A stretch of 64,000 bases of DNA from Perilla frutescens (taxonomy: Eukaryota > Streptophyta > Magnoliopsida > Lamiales > Lamiaceae), in the NCBI GenBank assembly GCA_026008535.1, contig BRKX01000014.1, positions 18,250,694 through 18,314,693 on the forward strand, read 5' to 3'. Both the position numbers and the translations under genes were made by a program. A model generated the notes under the pieces. That model made no database searches. It had not been told where the DNA came from and was given only the letters and a program-made list of their open reading frames with translations. This document shows, in pieces, positions 59,757 to 64,000 of this stretch (position 1 is its first letter; each line of letters opens with the position of its first letter).

Positions 59757-61232
59757 CCGTTTTTTTTTTATCACTTAAATTTTAAAAAAATTATTTTCAC
59801 CATTAAATTTTAAACATTTTTTTAAATCACTTTGGACCAAAATGTCATTTAGACATTAAAAAAAATAAATTGAAATATCTCACCTACCTCCTACCCATCA
59901 CACTTCAGATCTGCTTTTCATCTTCATCTTCATCTTCATCGTCAATCTTCATCTTCATGTCGATCTTCATTTCTTGGACCATAGTTCTCGTCGTAATTCG
60001 ACCATACTGAGCTAGTGCAGTGAATAACCAAGTTCAACTTTTACAAAAAAAAAGTGATTTTATTCTTAATTGCGCGTTGAATTATTTTTAAGTGCGCTCA
60101 GGACCTGGCGCGCACAAGCCGTGCGCGCATGTAACAACAAACATCGACAGACATCTGCAGACATCGGCATAATATCGATTCATAATTTTCGGGCATCGGC
60201 AGAACATCAGTTGATAATTTGGCCTCAGATGCGCGTGTGACCACAAAGCGTGCTCACACAAGGCATGTGCTCGATTTTCTTCTTAACTGCGCTGAATTGT
60301 TCTTAATTGTGCGCACAAGGCATGCGCGCGCGCAGACATCAGCAAGACATCGGCAAAACATCGACTAACAATTTTTGAGCATCGACAGAACATCAACTGA
60401 AAACTTAGTCTCGGGTGCACGCATGCAGATGGCTACACACATAACAACAAACATAGACAGACATCGACATAATATCGACTGATAATTTTCGAGCACCGGC
60501 AGACTATCAGCTGGTAATTTGGTCTCGAGTGCACGCGTGCGAGCACAAAGCGTGCGCACACAAGGCATGTGCGCTAGGCTCCGCGCACAGTTTCAGGTGC
60601 AGTTAAAAACTTCATTTTTCCAGATTTTTTGAAGGTTACAGAAATACTTAATTTTTTTTCAGATTTTCAAAAATCAACTATATTAGGTATGATTTTTAAA
60701 TACTTTTATTGTCAAAGCATGTCTATTATGTCAAGAAAATTTTTCTACTCAATTTTTCCTCAAATCAAACTTCAAAAATAACTAACACCAAACAATCTAA
60801 CAATATTATTAATGATTAGATCTGAAACGTACACGCGTTGGAAATGATTTTCTATTTCTTCTCTTGAATTTTCAGAGGTCGACAATGGCTCGTTGGTGGA
60901 GAAATATGGAGAGAGAGAAAAATGAGATTGTGAAGAAGATTGTTCCAAAGTGATCGACAATTTGGAGAAATCTTCCAGAGTGGTCGATGATTTCTTCCAG
61001 ATTCCATCAGTGCTACAGATTGTGAAGAAGATGAGATTATAGAGTAGGGCGAAATTTTTCAAAATCCGATTTCAAAATGTGAATGACGGCTGGTGGGGGA
61101 ATTTAAGATAGGATTTCTTTTTTAAAATGAATATAAGAGTATTTTAGTAATTCTGAATATTTAAAAGTTAGTGACTAAAATAAATTTTTTAAAAGTTCAA
61201 GAGACTACTTTGATCCATTCCCACTTAAATAA
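59757..61232. mobile_element. Possible TIR element with GC-rich repeats inside
   Basis: The left arm (near 59770-59830, TCACTTAAATTTTAAAAAAA, TTTTCACCATTAAATTTTAA) is roughly complementary to the right arm (near 61165-61215; reverse complement TCTCTTGAACTTTTAAAAAA, TTTTAGTCACTAACTTTTAA). These resemble long-TIR Mutator-type MITEs, but no target duplication could be fixed. Inside are a CTTCAT run near 59915-59970 and the tandem repeats below. Confidence 0.4.
60131..60575. repeat. Imperfect tandem repeats of about 140 bp, CG-rich
   Basis: Copies at about 60131-60272, 60305-60425 (partial) and 60438-60575 share AACAACAAACAT(C/A)GACAG, ATCG(A/G)C...AACATC, TGATAATTT and a CG-rich end with CACAAAGCGTGC and ACACAAGGCATGTGC. 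Purine-pyrimidine CGCGCG tracts alternate with them. Confidence 0.7.
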
Positions 61233-62689
61233 ATCATTTTCTTCAGAAAACCATTAAATAAAACCCTTTTTTTTTTTTTTTTTACTATAATCAATTCCCC
61301 ATGTCCTAATGGGGGCAATGAGTACTAGTATTAATAAATAAGAGATCACCTATTGTTTCCAAGGGTTGGTAAAGCTATCCCATTTAATTAATTTATCGGG
61401 TGTGAGGTCAGATATATATTTAATAATATTCATCATATCTTTTTTTTTTAATAATAAATCTAGCAATAACTTTATTAAATTAAAGTTAGCTTTAATATTA
61501 AAATTATTTAAGAGAAAAAATTATCTAAGGAATTTGTGGTTAAAAAACACAATTTTAATAAAATACAAATTGATATACTGCAGAATAAATCAAATTGTGG
61601 CTACATAAGTAGTGAGGACGTTTGACTCTGTTCACAGTTGACAAAATTACCTGCAAAGTTTTAATAATCAAATGCCTAGCGGGATATTCTATCTATCCGC
61701 GGAGTGCTACTCATAATTACAAGGATAATAATAAGTCATAATTATTAATGTTCTTTTTTTTTTTTAAGCATGGCTAGTATTTTTCTTCTGTGATGCACAG
61801 ATTTATTTATTTTTTTCGATTTGTGATACTATTATTTTTAAATATATATATATATATATGTTGTGTTCAATTTTAAAAATTAAGAAAATGTGTACATTAC
61901 TTACATAAGAAGACAAATAGTTTTACATTTTAATATTATGTGAGAAAAAAATAAAAATAAGAAATAGACAACCGTCGTTTTCTACAACAATTTCGCTATT
62001 GTCTATTGAGTATTGACAAGGTGCACATACAGAGTTTATGCATAGTAATTTCTGCACGAACTGTTTATATATAAAATTAAAATTAACATACAAAAATATG
62101 AACAAATTTTAGTTACCAAAATCAAAACTGACATCCACCATGTATGGTAAAGGACTTAAAAACTGAAAACATTTTCCGCAAATTATGTAATTTACTTGGC
62201 CAATCAACACACATACTTTCCCTCTCCTATATGGCATATATGGCATAAGTGGTCGATCAGTAAAAATTAGTAGATAAATAATTTAAATGCTAAATTTTCA
62301 TATTGATTTGAAGAGTTGTCTTATCTAAAAAAATAAAGATCTAAATGTCCATACAAATAGTTAGAAAATAAACGGGCATGAATAAAACTACCAAAAATAA
62401 TAATAATAAAAAAAAGGCAAAAACTTGCATGCATCATGATGCAAATAACACTATATGAGACGGGTCGGTCAAACCCGCGCTTTGACCTGGTCAACGCGGG
62501 TCCATAAAAAAAAATGTCCAAAGTCGGTACCAACAGTCCTATTAAAAGGTATCACAAAACATTCAAAAAATATCATCTGTATCATTAAAAAAGTAAGGGG
62601 TTTGCTAGTTATTTTACACTAGTTTATTTAGTTCATATTGTGATTTTTTCTATTCAAATTAATGTTTAGAGCTTAGTAGTTTAGGGATT
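61233..62689. other. AT-rich intergenic DNA
   Basis: Poly-T near 61266-61284 and an (AT)n run near 61843-61859. A short stretch near 62458-62506 has GGTCGGTCAAACCCGC and GACCTGGTCAACGCGGG, a dispersed-repeat-like signature. No gene seen. Confidence 0.4.
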
Positions 62690-62895
62690 TTTTTTAGGGT
62701 TCATGGTTTTTTAGGGGGGTTTTTCTAGTTTTTTTAGGGTTTATTTTGTGTTTTTTAGAGTTTTTTGGGGGGTATTTTTAGGGGTTTATTTTGTGTTTTT
62801 TAGGATTTTTTGGAGGTGTTTTTAGGGATTTATTTTGTGTTTTTTAGGGTTTTTTAGGGGGTGTTTTTAGAGGTTTATTTTGTGTTTTTTTAGGG
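62690..62895. repeat. Minisatellite with TTTAGGG-like words
   Basis: About four to five imperfect units of roughly 50 bp: GGTTTATTTTGTGTTTTTTA followed by GGGTTTTTTGGGGG-type sequence. TTTTAGGG occurs repeatedly but not as regular 7-bp telomere repeats. Confidence 0.75.
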
Positions 62896-63762
62896 TTTAT
62901 TAATTCTATTTAATACTCATTTCAAACAAATTAAATCAATTTATTTTAAATTTAGGGTTCACTAATATTTTTTTAGGGTATATCTTTTTTTGGAACAAAT
63001 AAAATTGATAAAAAAAACAAAAAAAGTACAAAACCCTACCAAAAAAAATGAAAAAAAAAAGAGAAAAAATCGGCCAAGAAACGTGGGGCCACACGCCCGC
63101 CTGAAATTGACTGAAATAAGGGCTGCTGCATGCAAGTGCAGCCCATAAAAAAAATGTTTCAATAAAACTAACAAATAAAAAAAAGAAATCTAAAAAGAAG
63201 GAAAAAAGAAATCTGAAGAGTGTAAGTTGCAAGTTTCAAAGTTCAAACCTTTAATATGTATAAGGATGCACAACTGCTGACCACTAAACCATGCATGAGT
63301 CTATGTTGGAAAAAATTTGACGGGGTTTTTTTTTTTTTTTTTTAAATATTTTGCTTAAATTTTTTTATTTACAATTTTACATTTCATAATTTTACCTAAA
63401 TATATATATAGATTATACTTGATTAAAATAATATCACACTTGCTACGTGTCATAATTTTTTTGTGGTTGTATGAGGTAGCAAATACTTTCCCGATGCTTA
63501 GAAGCATCCTCGATGTATATCAAGTTTGTATGACCACCATTTGTAACTCTTAATCAAATCGAAATGCATGACAGAAAACCTCAAAAATCAAAATACTAAA
63601 AAAATTCATAAAAGTTGAATTGTAGTTACACACACGATGCATGATTCTGCAGTTGATCATGCTGAAGCAATGCAATTCACCTATTTATCAAACACAACAT
63701 TATATTGTGAATGCACCCCATAATCAATCATTCAAAGCAACCGAATTTGAACAGAAACAACA
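62896..63762. other. Upstream region of the lipid-transfer protein gene
   Basis: AT-rich with a GGGCTGC/GCAGCCC hairpin at 63119-63143 and an (AT)n stretch near 63401. It contains the likely promoter of the following gene, but I could not pick a TATA box with confidence. Confidence 0.4.
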
Positions 63763-64000
63763 ATGCTTCCTCACCATCTCTCCCTTCTCCCTTTCCCTAT
63801 TACACTTGTTCTCCTGCTCCTATCCCCGCTTTCGCCCGACGCGGTCGCCCAGAACACGGTTGAAGATTGCGGACCAAGCTTGCTTCCTCTAGCCCCATGC
63901 GGACCATTCGTGCAGGGCAGGGCTCCTGCACCAGTCCGCACATGCTGTGATAATGTCGACGTGCTTTACAAACACAACCTAACGTGCCTCTGCGTTTTGC
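63763..64000 (+). CDS. Nonspecific lipid-transfer protein (5' part)
   Basis: 79 codons from the ATG at 63763, cut by the window edge. The first about 29 residues are a clear signal peptide (LVLLLLSPLSPDAVA, then QN). The mature start shows the eight-cysteine plan: C at 36, C at 46, CC at 61-62, then CLC at 75-77, with two cysteines expected beyond the edge. This is the LTP_2-like / LTPG type that carries lipids in the apoplast and toward the cuticle. Whether a GPI signal follows is unknown. A longer open frame overlaps in another register (63641-63892) but lacks these features. Confidence 0.85.
   Translation, partial: MLPHHLSLLPFPITLVLLLLSPLSPDAVAQNTVEDCGPSLLPLAPCGPFVQGRAPAPVRTCCDNVDVLYKHNLTCLCVL

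Noticed and set aside
62690..62895. Functional telomere repeat
   Set aside because: The TTTAGGG words are irregular and embedded in 50-bp units.

Overview
The window is nuclear DNA of a flowering plant, almost certainly a eudicot. The evidence is intron-rich genes with plant-typical splice sites, the plant protein SCD1, an organellar peptidyl-tRNA hydrolase, a nonspecific lipid-transfer protein, and dense LTR retrotransposons. A Lamiales-type genome is my guess, not something I can prove from the sequence. The four recognisable protein genes lie at the two ends, and the middle (about 15.2-58.5 kb) is nested transposable elements in AT-rich DNA.

Left gene block (1-14.8 kb, all on the minus strand): the 5' part of a peptidyl-tRNA hydrolase gene (first five exons, cut by the window edge), a tRNA-Asp(GUC) gene, and a complete SCD1 gene. 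I resolved SCD1 into 29 phase-consistent exons encoding 1194 residues (DENN module plus eight WD40 repeats).

Transposon block (15.2-58.5 kb), in order: (1) a Mutator-like TIR element (15354-20473, 9-bp target duplication) whose left arm is split by a non-autonomous gag-only LTR element (15378-19196); (2) a degenerate Ty3/gypsy chromovirus on the minus strand (21177-26809); (3) two Stowaway-like MITEs; (4) a 12.8-kb Ty1/copia element of Sirevirus type (29582-42349, perfect GTAAT target duplication) with two extra ORFs after pol and a 3.1-kb CACTA transposon inside its 3' LTR; (5) four solo LTRs (42594-45845, 51745-52809, 53936-56028, 56057-58454), each with a 5-bp target duplication; (6) Helitron-like ends around a broken RPA1-like gene. 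The autonomous elements are dead. In the Sirevirus gag-pol the damage is in-frame stops only, mostly of the kind made by C-to-T or G-to-A transitions.

Right block (58.6-64 kb): a small three-exon heavy-metal-associated (HMA) domain gene on the minus strand, a GC-rich tandem-repeat segment between TIR-like arms, a TTTAGGG-like minisatellite, and the start of a lipid-transfer protein gene running off the right edge.

The genes do not form a pathway: they concern organellar translation, vesicle traffic and cytokinesis, metal binding, and apoplastic or cuticular lipid transfer. The best leads for something less described are a short palindrome of form CTGTC-N3-GACAG scattered at least nine times through the Sirevirus interior, a motif shared near the inner ends of two otherwise different solo LTRs, and the gag-only LTR element with its long degenerate repeat array.
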